Origin: Scolanthus callimorphus
Taxonomy: Eukaryota > Cnidaria > Anthozoa > Actiniaria > Edwardsiidae
NCBI GenBank assembly: GCA_033964015.1
Contig: CM066923.1
Location: forward strand, 25,556,168 to 25,620,167
Direction: 5' to 3'
DNA length: 64,000 nucleotides
Shown: positions 33,775 through 45,081 of the stretch, in pieces
How the letters are laid out: the number at the start of each line of letters is the position of its first letter
Numbering within the stretch: the stretch's first letter is position 1
Translations under genes and position numbers: made by a program
Notes under the pieces: generated by a model
Seen by the model: only the letters and a program-made list of their open reading frames with translations
Told to the model about the DNA's origin: nothing
The model's database searches: none

Positions 33775-35420
33775 ACGTATCGATGAACATATACTTCATA
33801 TTAATTACAGCTGTAAAAAAAAAACTTGATCATAACATAAAGTTTCCAAAGGGAAAACTAATGCCTCATTCAACTACATATCATTACATGAAAGGCCTTG
33901 TTATATCCTTTCGATACCTTTTTTCCTATTGAAAACCTGGAGTACGTTACTACTCTGTAAGTTGTGGGAAAATCCTAGCTATACGTTCATACTATACTAC
34001 TGCTATACGGTTGTCAATTGTCTATGCATCTCTATGTCTGGGAGAGAGAAGGCGGAAGGAAAAACGCTTATAGAGCAAATTTTGTACGACTGTGAAAAGT
34101 ACCGCGAAAAAGTTGTACCGTGCCGCGAGCGTGACCGTGCGTCCCGCGATCGTGACAGTGCGTGGCGCGATCGTGACCGTGCCCCGAGACTACGCGAATT
34201 CATATCGAATCTACAGGTTCCGTCCCACCACCGCGACCTGCGACAGTGCCGCGCCGTGTCGCGGTACTTTTTACAGCTCTATTGAAAGAGTGACACTCGA
34301 CATGATTTGTTTCAGCCCATGCTTCAGCAAGAGAACCCGTAGTGTATTTTTTTATGACTTGAGTAACATCATTATCCTACTTGCAGTCCCCCCGGACACC
34401 TGCGTATTTGGCACTTGCATAAACCTGTTAACTCTGATGTAATGTAAACACAAGGTTGGGTCGACTGAATTATCAAGCAGTCTTTTGACTGTAACCTGCT
34501 GGAAAAAATCTATTGGACGTGAAATAATGCATTAATAAACAAATAAAGGATTAACGACGAGCTGCCACGATTTCACCGTCTTATATTCTTTTTTTTTTTC
34601 TTCAAATTTTTCTTCAGAATTAGATATTTGTAAAGTCGTTGTGAAGTAGTTTCACGAGCTCTACTTGAAGCAAAAAGATGAATATTTTTTGATCGGATTT
34701 TAAACGAAACGATGTAGCGAATCTAAAAAGAGAAACAATAAGCGTACATTATCAATATTTCGGATCAATAAATTATGAATATCTTTGGCTGCTGTGAAGT
34801 AGGAGAACAAAAGGTACATTGATATTAAAATTGCTAGTTTGCTGTGGTTGTTTCAATAATTAGCTCATCAAAAACTAGTATTAAGAAAGCAAGTTACGTT
34901 AGAAAACAACATGTAAAAGGAACTTCCATCTTAAAATAAGTTAAAGACGGAATCCGGAATCAGTAATCAAGTAATATTGGAAAAAGAAATATGAAACGTG
35001 GTCCTAAACTTTTTGGAAACCCTGAATGAAAAAATTATATCTCCGGCTGAAAAATAAAAATCATACGAAAACATTTTAAAAAATGGTCTGGGCAATAGAT
35101 TTTTTCCTAATGTTACTGTGTTTGTCGTTTTTTTTTTTTTTTTTTTTTGCTGTTTGCAGCTGTTTCTTCTTTGTAAAATGATTTGTAAATTATTGGCCGG
35201 AAAAGTATCTGTTCCTGTTTGCCAGTCAAGGAACCATTTTCGTGAAAGTTTCTCAGCATAACCTCAGCTTCAATACAACGTTCTTGTGAATATAAAACAA
35301 ATCGTTTGTCTAATCAGGATCGGAGTTGGGGGAGGGGGCCGTGGCTCCCCTTTCTCTGGAGATTTTCCCATACATACACTGTATTTGCTGGAGGAAATTT
35401 GAAAATATTCGTCCCATGTT
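33775..35420. other. copy C upstream region, duplicate of copy A/D upstream
   Basis: Near-identical to 22551-24165. Includes the GTGACCGTGC minisatellite (about 34118-34190). Small arginine-rich frames here come from that repeat and are not taken as genes. Confidence 0.55.
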
Positions 35421-35885
35421 ACATGTAGCACTTCTTATCTTTCGGATTTAGTAATGACACTTTGTTTACGTATCAAATGGCAATTGAATAGACTAGATAG
35501 AGAGGAAGAGCTACATGTAATTCAATGACAATTTATCCAATCGTTATATAGCCGCCCACCTGCTTCGGCTCGTTCGTTCCGATTGTAACATGGCCGTCGT
35601 ATGATTACAGTGATCATTGATATCGGAACATTGCGGAATTACAGTGGCGGCGGATCCAGAGAGGGTCCCACGGAGCCCCCTCTTGAGCATCAGAACAGTT
35701 TTTTAGAACAAGGATCTTATTGTGATACCCAGACCACAATATTCTCCAGAATACTCATGGCCGTATCAGTCTTCGAAGGAGTGAAGAAGAAACGGACCCC
35801 CCCCCCCCCCTAGAACACCGAAATATAAGAACACTGAATGTCAATTTAAGAACATTGAAGTTAATTTTAAGAACTCCGAAATCCA
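35421..35885. other. spacer with transposon-end-like sequence
   Basis: Contains CAGTGGCGGCGGATCCAGAG (35642), resembling ends of known invertebrate MITEs; similar inverted sequence occurs near 24200 and 44505. A C run lies near 35798-35810. Confidence 0.35.
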
Positions 35886-36505
35886 ATGTCCCTTCTCGGC
35901 TTTCGTAGTTCTAGCTGTACTGGGGCTCCGTATGCCCTAACTGGTTGCGACACGAAAAGTGCATTTGTTCGCATAGGGAAAAAGTTCAGGCCATATAAGC
36001 TCATGCTACTGCTGAAGAGCCCACAATATCAATCTTTATTATATAGACACGAGTGTTTTACCGGGAAATACGCCACTCGTAGATCTCATACGAAGCTACA
36101 TCCGGGTCCTCAGTGACATATTTTCCATATCCTCACTAGTGAGGATATCGGTCAAAACAAAAGTGCTTGGAAATCAATTTGGAATACTTTTTTCTGGTTT
36201 GTCTATATAATAAAAGAAAATTACACGGTGGCTTGAAGATATGAGTTTTATTTTCTCGTGTCAAAAACAATATTTTACTCATTCGCTGCGCTCATTCGTA
36301 AAATATTGTTTCTTGCCACTCGAAAATAAAACTCATATCTTCGCGCCGCCGTGTAATATCCTCTATATATCCTTGGAAGAGAAGAAGAACACTTTCACCT
36401 GCCATATGTACGCAAGTCGTTTGAAATTGGTCAACGAAGTGAGATACACAAAGTTTCTAGAGCGATTCAAAGCGAAAGCTAGTATGCTTCTGGATAGCTA
36501 CAATG
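35886..36505 (+). pseudogene. fragment of an ALTGCDT-motif protein gene, interrupted by a MITE
   Basis: The + strand reads YALTGCDTKSAFVRIGKK; after the MITE a second piece has FTCHMYASRLKLVNEVRY. From memory, a metazoan mobile-element-associated family shows GCDT.SAF..KGK followed by FVC.LYG...VN..R, and this fits. Frames are not continuous, so it is a relic. A second, MITE-free copy is at 44815-45081. Confidence 0.5.
36036..36368. mobile_element. 333 bp MITE with internal hairpin (filled site)
   Basis: Starts TTATTATATAGACACGAG and ends near CCTCTATATA. Contains GATATGAGTTTTATTTTC / GAAAATAAAACTCATATC arms around a CGCTGCGCTC turn. Absent from the paralogous sequence near 44937; another copy is at 51651-51986. 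Confidence 0.75.
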
Positions 36506-36795
36506 AATGCAGGATCAGTGAATTGGGAAAAAAGTGACAAATTTATACAATAAGGCAAACTTGCATTGAAGGTGTTCCGCCTTTCTCGGACGATTATTCT
36601 AGATACTACAATCAAATGCAAAATGTTGGAACACTTTGCCGAGAGAACACGCCCTCTCTTGCCCAGTGCCCTCCTTCAATGTTGTCCAAAATCGTGTCCA
36701 GTATATTAATTCCCGCTCAACATTGGGAGGGGAATACCCTGGGGACCAGAGGCTGAAACTCTGCCCTTTCGTCTTATGCATTTAGTTGTAGCTAT

Positions 36796-37191
36796 TAAGC
36801 AATTATTGGATGAGGTTTTTGTGATCTCCAGAATAAACAACGTCGAGACAGGTGGAATCAGGCGAGGCCGTGAGGCCGAGCCTGATTCCACTTGGCGAGA
36901 TATTGTTTATTCTGGAGATCACAAAAACCGAATTCAATAATTGTTTTATTATACATTGATTCAGTAGAAATACTTTTATTTCTGTCAAGCAATTTATTTT
37001 GCACAAGCGCCTTGTTAAAATAGGGATAGCGCTCTAGTCCCATGATGCATTGCGCGCGTATCAAGAATCAGCTAGCTGATTCTTGAAGAATCAGCATGCT
37101 GATTCTTGGAGACCCACAAAGTGCGTGATTCCCAAAGTAAAGCGCGCGCTCTTAGCCAATCAGAATCGATATAGTGAGTACAATGTATAAT
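36796..37191. mobile_element. about 395 bp insertion unique to block D
   Basis: Block A reads continuously across this point (about 16446). The left part is a strong hairpin (TTTTTGTGATCTCCAGAATA with TATTCTGGAGATCACAAAAA). The right part has repeated CAGCTAGCTGATTCTTG-type sequence. Confidence 0.65.
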
Positions 37192-37479
37192 AAATTTTAT
37201 AATCCTATACTAGAGTTAGGAAGTATGGAGACTGATTTCGGCTGTCCCCATCTCGAAACAGTGTCCCATGCCTGTGTGTGTATGTATTTTGATGAGGTTC
37301 TTTTGTTTTGTGAGAGGTCAATTTCGATGATTTTTGTTTATTGCACGGCCACTGTTCACAGAGTGAACATTTCATTTTTCAAAACTTATACATGTGTGAT
37401 CAGGAGTCTATTAAAATGCACAACATTCGATACACTATGAAAACAACAGATTAGGTAAGATTCAAACTCAAACAAGTGT

Positions 37480-37860
37480 CGACATGCACTCCGTGGGACA
37501 CGTTTTTCGAACTAGGGACTAAAAATAGAGAGAAAGGACAAAACAGACAAGATTTGTGCCGACGTTTCGGACTCTTTACTTTCACTCCTTTATCAGGGCG
37601 GTTACAGAAATCAGTTACATATGCATACGCGTATATACAAACGTACCCTGCGTGCGCAGACAAATTCTGAATGCGCGCGCGCAAAGAGGAGAAAACGAAA
37701 CTGAATACAATGGTACAATTTAGTAATAAGCTAAGTCTAAAGAGTTCTAAATTTCTTCTCTAAGGTTAAGTCCATCAGGGCTCATGGTTCTTAACTTGTC
37801 GATCCAAAGGCCCTCGACAGAAGTCAGATCCTCCTGTTTAGCCAGGAACTGTTTAGCTAG
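37480..37860 (-). mobile_element. Penelope-like element 3' fragment (copy in block D)
   Basis: Duplicate of 16730-17110, with the same WIDKLRTMSPDGLN frame remnant on the - strand. Confidence 0.6.
37558..37599 (-). ncRNA. hammerhead-like motif, decayed copy
   Basis: Same position as 16808-16849, but the core reads CTGATAA instead of CTGATGA and stem II has a mismatch (GGAGT opposite AGTCC). Predicted inactive. Confidence 0.55.
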
Positions 37861-37944
37861 GAACTGAAACCAGTTTCCATACGACTCTTTGATGAATTAG
37901 AAAAAATGTATTTGCTCCGTTGCTAGTTCCACGTGGTGCATATA

Positions 37945-38095
37945 CACCTAATTCAATAAAGGTTGCTTGGCGTTTGGTCTTTGGTCTTTCAATTATAGCG
38001 CAAAACAATGGAATTAATTGTTTCAGTGACAACGAAACAAAGGCGTTCAATGACCAAAGACCATATGACCAAAGCAACCTTTTGTGAATTAGGTG
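37945..38095. repeat. 151 bp MITE with TA target duplication (block D)
   Basis: Duplicate of 17195-17345, with the same CACCTAATTC ends. Confidence 0.75.
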
Positions 38096-38346
38096 TAAAC
38101 AACCTCTTGCGACTACACTACTTCTTCGACTCTAGCTCAGCTAATTCCCAGCTGAATTTCCCATGGTAGAAGAATATATGGGAAGTGTTCATCATGTTCA
38201 TGGCTATCCATGTGAATTCCGAATGCTACACATGCGTGTGTGCCATGGGAAATGTGGATGGGGTTTTGCAGAAATTCCCTGGAATAAGCGCGATTTGCGG
38301 TGTATCCCTCTCAAAAACAGTACAATGAAAAATTAGGATGTGTTCA

Positions 38347-38352
38347 TTTATT
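38347..38352 (-). terminator. poly(A) signal AATAAA for copy D
   Basis: Conserved with copy A, about 130 bp past the stop on the - strand. Confidence 0.5.
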
Positions 38353-38482
38353 TTTCATGTTAAATCACGTAGTCACTGTTCAATCACGGTAGTTATACTG
38401 TGTAGCATTCTTATTCTCAGAATAGTTACAATCGTAAATCACTAGCTGTCTGGTCCAATATTTTCATATATCTTCCGTTTTT

Positions 38483-39602
38483 CTAAAGTCTCTTACAGAA
38501 AGGATTTTTGTTGCAAAAAGGTCCCGCCAGCCTTTTAAGACCTTCAACACGGGCCCCCATTCCCTGTTCAAAATCTTTTTCATGATCATCAAAGCATTTT
38601 ACAAAGTAATTTGTATCTCCCTCTCTGAATAAGACTTTTAACATACTTGTTTCACACATTTCTCGGATGACAGAATTATAAGATTGGCAGCTAGCTGTGC
38701 TCCCTTCCTTGCTTAGCGTCGTGTGCCTTCGCGCGTCGTAAATGTAAAAGCAAAGTTCCGGCATATTCCTCTTTTCTCGGCAACCTCGTTTGCGTCAATT
38801 GAGCTACTAAATTCATCAGCAGAATCCACATCCCTCTTCCGCCTCCCAAACTCTAGTTCATAACATTTATCTGGAGGAATCCTCACCCCGATATCCACCT
38901 CTCCCCGTAGAAGACCTGTCTGTTTAATGATACCATGAATGTGCTTACAGCCCTCCATATTTGCTTTGAACCTTGCCTCACACATGTAGTTGTAAAAGCT
39001 GCAATGGCGTCTCGCTACAGTCAAATAAAGATTAATACTCCCATCCGGTGGCGGAGAATCTTTAAGGGAGTCTTCAAGTTCCTTAACCACTGAATTAAAC
39101 AACATAACGTAGCTATCAAAAAACTTAATGAGAGCTAACTGCTTTTGTGGGGTATCACCCTTGAAAGTCTCCTCTCCGATCAGTATATCGTTAAACAAAC
39201 CATGCAAACAATAGGTCCTAGCTACACCCGTTGTCCCGTGTTTACAGTGTTCATAACTTACACGATACCCCTGCAGTTTACCACCAATGAGCCTAACTAA
39301 CTCCTCTGTAATTACCTGCCCTACATACTCTTCTACCTTGGATTTAACGCCTTCCCAATAGGTATTACTTGCCGGGCTGTTAGAAGCCAGGAATTCGGTC
39401 AAGATGTATCGAGCATAGCTGCCGCCTGGGAAGTTAGGAAGAGCGAGCATGGTCGTGTGACAAAGCCACCATCCTACGCCACCTGAAGGGCAGGGTCCAC
39501 GTTTCGCGGCTTTTGACTCCTTGGCTTTGGAAACAGAGTCGGTGACATTCTTAAACGCTTCTGCCATCTTTAAAGTCCACCATGTTGTCTCCATGACATT
39601 TC
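38483..39602 (-). CDS. secreted 14-Cys family, copy D, last exon (frameshifted)
   Basis: Near-identical to copy A but open where A is broken. It is instead interrupted later: the A-run at 38746-38749 (+ strand) has four A where copy A has five, shifting the frame just after GICRNFAF. The first part is open for 293 codons from its ATG; the remainder is open to 38483. RRKRD and all expected cysteines are present across the two parts. A and D are broken at different places, as expected of random indels rather than an inherited lesion. Confidence 0.77.
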
Positions 39603-39726
39603 CTGGGAATTGTAATTAATGAGAGAATAGAAACCTTGTGCAACGTTTTACTGATCTATTCTTACAAGATGTTGTAAAAAAAAAAAATCAGAATTTCGTC
39701 AAGTCGACGCTGCTCTTGTCGCTTAA

Positions 39727-39972
39727 AGGGAGGCTGTCATGCAACTGCGCAGCTGTTCTGCGCATCTCAAAACAAAGAAGTATCGTCCCATAACCGATGG
39801 CCAGCGAAGGCTGAAAACCACGAAAACAATCCGTTTTAATCTCGCTATTTCTCGACCCATCCGACCAAATGTTTACGTTTCAAATTTTCTTTAATAGTTT
39901 CTGATAGGATGGTCTAAATAGTTTTGCTGAGTGATCGTTCCTGGAGCATGCGCGTATCGTGACAGCCTCCCT
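39727..39972. repeat. MITE with TTAA target sites (family 1), copy D intron 2
   Basis: Same insertion as 18959-19204, carried along by the segmental duplication. Confidence 0.75.
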
Positions 39973-40349
39973 TTAAGCCTAGTTTCTATATAGTCGTATC
40001 AGTCAACCGTGAAACAAAAGAATAATTCCAATTTTCATTGTTTCACGGTCGACTGATGAGACAGATACGACAGATAAGACCAATGGAAACAGACGGGCGT
40101 TTAAATTGGACGCCATCTTGGATTTGAAGAAAGGGCCAAATTCTGATCTTAAGCTCAAACTCTCACCAACAGATAAACTAAGGTATATGTATTAGCTAAG
40201 GTGGATATGCGAATTCGATCGCATTGAAAACCAGCGAAAATGCGACGCTTTACGCCAGCCTTCTCGACTTCGTTTGAGACCTAAGCCACCACAGGGATTC
40301 CGAGACTTGCCGACTAGCCGCAATGCTTAAAATTTTAAAACAACATTAA

Positions 40350-41040
40350 GGTTACTGAGAACGTTCGCGGCACGTCCTCGGAAACCAATCATACACGTCC
40401 ATAGTTTAACCAAAACATGTCAACCTGTATATCGATGGAAAGCTTATAGAATGGGCTAGCGGGCTATGGCAAAAAGGAATCACTTATTGATACCTGAAAT
40501 ATTCTCAAAGCATTGATTAAATATTTTGGTTTGCCATTTTCACGAGCTAACGCTGTCGAACTGCTTGACCATGACTCCCAAGTAACTTACTGTTTTCTTC
40601 CTTAAAGGTGTTTCTCAAAAACAGAGTCTGCGTTTTTTTAAGTTTGTTTAGTTCAAAAGTTATGAATTTTTTTAAATTTTTAGAGCGTGAAAATTCTATA
40701 AAATTTGACCTTCGAAATTTAAAAGTCCGACAACTTTTGAAAAAGCAAAATTAAAAAAAATGCAGACACGGTTTTTGAGAAACACCTTTTAGGATTAAAG
40801 CAATGTGTTACTTGGTAGTCAAGGTCCAGCAGTTCGACAGCGTTATCTCTTGAAAATGTCACACCCGAATTTTTAATTAAACCTTTAAAAAATCATATTT
40901 ATGAAAAATAATTTCTTTTTGCCATAGCCCGCTAGTCCATTCTATAAGCTTTCCAAAGATAATAGGTTGACATGTTTTGGTTAAACTAAGGACGTGTACG
41001 ATTATTGTTTCGAGCAAGTGCGCGAAGGTTCTCAGTAACC
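40350..41040. repeat. 690 bp palindromic element with TTAA flanks (block D)
   Basis: Duplicate of 19590-20274, with small indels. Confidence 0.7.
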
Positions 41041-41845
41041 TTAAACGAGTTTGCTCGCAGATCTCTTTTCTTTTTAGATCGGTATTTAATATTTATTTCT
41101 ATGCCGTTGCCGTCACATTTAGAACAACAATAGCAGTTCGAGAACAACATGCTTAAATAAATGAATCAGTGCTTGTACGTGCATATCGGCTGCAAATTAC
41201 AGAAACGAATTTGATTGGCTAGAAAAAACAAAAGCTTTTCTTTTAGCGGTGAGACCCTTCTGAAAGGCCCATAAGCACCCAAGTCGCATTACTTGTCTGT
41301 TTTGTCCTTTCTCTCTGTTTTTCATTTATTTTTAGGCTCAAAAGAATAAAACGCAGTTGAAAACTCGATGCAAATTTTCAGTTTGAACTTGTGAAATGTG
41401 AAGAACAATAGGACCCCTTTGGGACCTATCAGCCAATCACAGCTGTTGAATGACAATAGATCCAATTGAAAAGAAAGCGCAAAGGTTCCCGGTTGACTAT
41501 GGGCCTATTGAAATAACTAGGTCTTTCAAAATGCCTTATCAATAAGGCAATACCAGAGAGGAACGCCCTTGTTTATGAGCCCCTGATGAACTTCAGGATT
41601 TCGGCCACTGAGAATTAAATATTATCAATCGTATGTGTGAAAAATTACGATACTGGCCACTTGCGAATTCATCCAATCGAAATTTTTCACAAAAAGAGTA
41701 TTGACCATGTTTACAAAATAAACAGAAAAAACATGCACGTTTGGAGAGTGTTCACATTTCATCATCAAAATTTGAACAATCGAAAATAAATTCCTTATCT
41801 CCCTTGTATTTGTTCTCTATTTATTAGATTAGAAAAGTTAAATAC

Positions 41846-41959
41846 CTCCACGTTCATCTGTCGTGTGGGGAGCGTGACCCTCGGAATCCTCCGCAGAAGA
41901 GCAGCGGAAAATCGCAACAGCAAAAATCGAGGCCGTCAGGGACGTGAGCGATGCCATGA
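41846..41959 (-). CDS. secreted 14-Cys family, copy D, signal-peptide exon
   Basis: ATG at 41957. Encodes MASLTSLTASIFAVAIF then an acidic linker ending DERG. The sequon seen in A (NAT) is HTT here. Donor GTATTT is weaker than the GTAAT of other copies. Confidence 0.73.
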
Positions 41960-42661
41960 CTAGAATGACGATTTCAAAGATAGAAATGAATGGACTTTCT
42001 CCTCTCTATCTGCGTTCTTACAAACACGTACGTATATTGGAAAACGTTATTTGCAATTGAACTCTTACAGGTAGACCAGTCCGAGTCTCATGAGAATCTC
42101 CTTTACTACCTAGAAAAAATTGCATCGCATAGTCTTTGAATATGAATAACTTATTTATTTTCTTTTATCCCCCCTCAGCCTTGATCCATTCGAATTTTTT
42201 CATTGATAATTGGTCATGTATTGAAATGTTGGAAAATGTTGGCGCGGCGCAAGTTCAATAGAGACCGACGTCTTCTTGTTTTATGGTCAAATCGAATTAT
42301 TGCCATCTTTTGCCGTCGTTAATTGGCTTTAATCATTCGCCTCGTTTGTCTAGCGTGCGTCGCGACTAAAAAACGCAATGAAGTACATGTACATCAGGTT
42401 CAGAGTGATTTGTGTGTCGGCAACAAAAAACTACAGGAAAACTCAAATGACTCCAAGCGATGTTTTGAAACGGTTACGTAGAACAAAAATGGTACGAAAA
42501 TGATAAATTGGTAACTAAACATTTATCTACTGAAATACTTTAAGTGTAGTAACCTGCCATGAATCACAACGAAACTTTTTTTTTTTATAAATATAGTGTT
42601 TGGAACATTAAAAAATATTCAATTGTTCATAGAAAAAAACCCTGAAAGAGCAAACGCTTAC

Positions 42662-42755
42662 CTTTTTTGGCAACCCCAACTCCGATGAGCGAATTAATAA
42701 AATGAAGTACACATCGTTTAGAGATAACACGTCATCTAGATTAATGGGGGGGACT
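42662..42755 (-). promoter_or_regulatory. copy D promoter (TATA lost) and 5'UTR exon
   Basis: The TATA position (about 42713-42722) reads TCTCTAAACG, so TATAAAAG is destroyed. The C-run box (about 42746-42752) and donor GTAAG at the end of the UTR exon are kept. Confidence 0.6.
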
Positions 42756-44814
42756 TACGTATCGATGAATAGGTACTTCATATTAATTACAGCTGTAAAA
42801 AAACACCACACTCGATTCATAACATTAAACTTCCCAAAGAGAAAACTGTAATGCCCCATTCAACTGTATGCCATTACATGAAAGGCCTTGTTATCCTTTC
42901 GATACCTTTTTTGCTATTGAAAAATTGAGGACGTTACTATTCTGTAAGTTGTGGGAAAATACTAGCTATACGTGCATACTATACTACTGCTATACGGTGT
43001 CAATAAATTAATTCCTTTGCATCTCTATGTCTGGGAGAGAGAAGGCGGAAGGAAAAACGCTTATAGAGCAAATTTGGTGCGACTGTGAAAAGTACCGCGA
43101 AAAAGTTGCGCCGTGCCATGATCGTGACCGTGCCCCGAGACTACGCGATTTCATATCGAATCTACAGGTTCCGTCCCACGACCGCGACCTGCGACTGAGT
43201 GCCGCGCCGTGTCGCGCACTCTTTACAGCTCTATTGCAAGAGTGACACTCGACATGATTTGTTTCAGCCTATGCTTCAGCAAGAGAACCCGTAGTGTATT
43301 TTTTATGACTTGAGTAACATCATTATCCTACTTGCAGTCCCCCCTGGACACCTGCGTATCTGACACCTGCATAACCTGATGTAATGTAAACACAAGGTTG
43401 GGTCGACTGAATTATCAAGCAGCCTTTTGACTGTAACCTGCTAGAAAAAAACACCATTGGACGTGAAATGATGCATTAATAAACAAATAAAAGATTAACG
43501 ACGAGTTGCCACTATTTCACCGTCTTTTTTTTTTTTCTTGAGAATTAGATATTTGTAAAGTCGTTGTGGCGTAATTTCACGAGCTCTACTTGAAGCAATA
43601 GGATGAATATTTTTTGATCGGATTTTTAACGAAACGATGTAGCGAATCTAAAAAGAGAAAAAAATAAGCTTACAGTATCAATATTTCGGACAATAAATTA
43701 TGAATATCTTTGGTTGCTGTGAAGTAGGAGAACAAAAGGTACATTGATATTAAAATTGCTAGTTTGCTGTGGTTGTTGTTTCAAGAATTAGTTCATCCAA
43801 AACTAGTACTAAGAAATATTGAGCAAAAAGAAGCAACTTACGTTAGAAGACAACATGTAAAAGGAACTTCCATCTTACCACTGTATGCATTGCTACGCGA
43901 CCTTCAAAATTCACTGTAGTTGCGATTGGCGATTTTACGCAAGAAAATTTTAATATCAATTTTCTTGAACAGAGAGTTTAACATTCTAGGCAAGGGAAGC
44001 CAAAGGATAGCCAGTGATCAAGTAATATTGGAAAAAGAAATATGAATCGCGGTCCTAAACTTTTTGGAAACTCTGAATGAAAAAATCATATCTCCGGCTG
44101 AAAATAAAAATCATACGAAAACATTTTACAAAAATGGTCTGGGCAATAGATTTTTTCCTAACGTGACTCTCTTTGTCGGCTTTTTTTTTTTTGCTGTTTG
44201 CAGCTGTCTTCTTTGTAAAATGATTTGTAAAATTATTGGACGGAAAAGTATCTGTTCCTATTTGCCAGTCAAGGAGCCATTTTCGTGAAAGTTTCTCAGC
44301 ATAACCTCAGCTTCAATACAACGTTCGTGTGAATATAAAACAAATCGTTTGTCTAATCAGGATCGGAGTTGGGGGGAGGGGGCCGTGGCTCCCCTTTCTC
44401 TAGAGATTTTCCCATACATACACTGTATTTGCTGGAGGAAATTTGAAAATGTTCGTCCCATTTTGTAAAAATCCCCCCCCCCCCCCCCACACACCCCTTA
44501 TGAATTTCCTGGATCCGCCCCTGCTAATGATCGACATTTTCCCATTCTCCTTGTGCAAACTTCCCATCAGCCTCAAGGGATGTGGCAGTGGAACGTATAC
44601 CGTTTTCGGGATACGTTGTCACTGGAAAAAAAATAATTTGGTGCGCTAGGGAGTATGGGTAAAGATGTATTTGAATTTCTTTAAAATATTGGAAACAAAC
44701 ATGCTTGAAAGTTGATGAAATCAAGTTCCTGCGGTAAGGAGGCCTGCATAGGATTACCAGCTGTGGTCAGCTGTCTAGAGGGTATTGTAGATGAAGTCGG
44801 CCAAGATAACTGTT
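42756..44814. other. copy D upstream region
   Basis: Matches the upstream regions of A and C but with a shortened GTGACCGTGC repeat (one unit, near 43122). It also has an added segment near 43878-44005 and a C run near 44473-44489. No gene seen. Confidence 0.5.
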
Positions 44815-45081
44815 TTAGCTGTACTTGGGCACCATATGCCCTAACTGGTTGCGACACGTAAAGTGCATTTGTTCGCATAGGGAAAAATCTGGCCATATAA
44901 GCTCATGCTACTGCTGAAGAGCCCACAATATCAATCTATATCCTTGGAAGAGAAGAAGAACACTTTCACCTGCCATATGCACGGAACGGAAGTCGTTTGA
45001 AATTGGTCAACGAAGTGAGATGCACGAAGTTTCTAGAGCGATTCAAAGCGAAAGCTAGTATGCTTCTGGATAGCTACAATG
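44815..45081 (+). pseudogene. second ALTGCDT-motif gene relic (without MITE)
   Basis: Parallels 35905-36505. It reads ALTGCDT, then a stop, SAFVRIGK, and later RLKLVNEVRC. It supplies the empty site for the 36036-36368 MITE. Confidence 0.5.
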
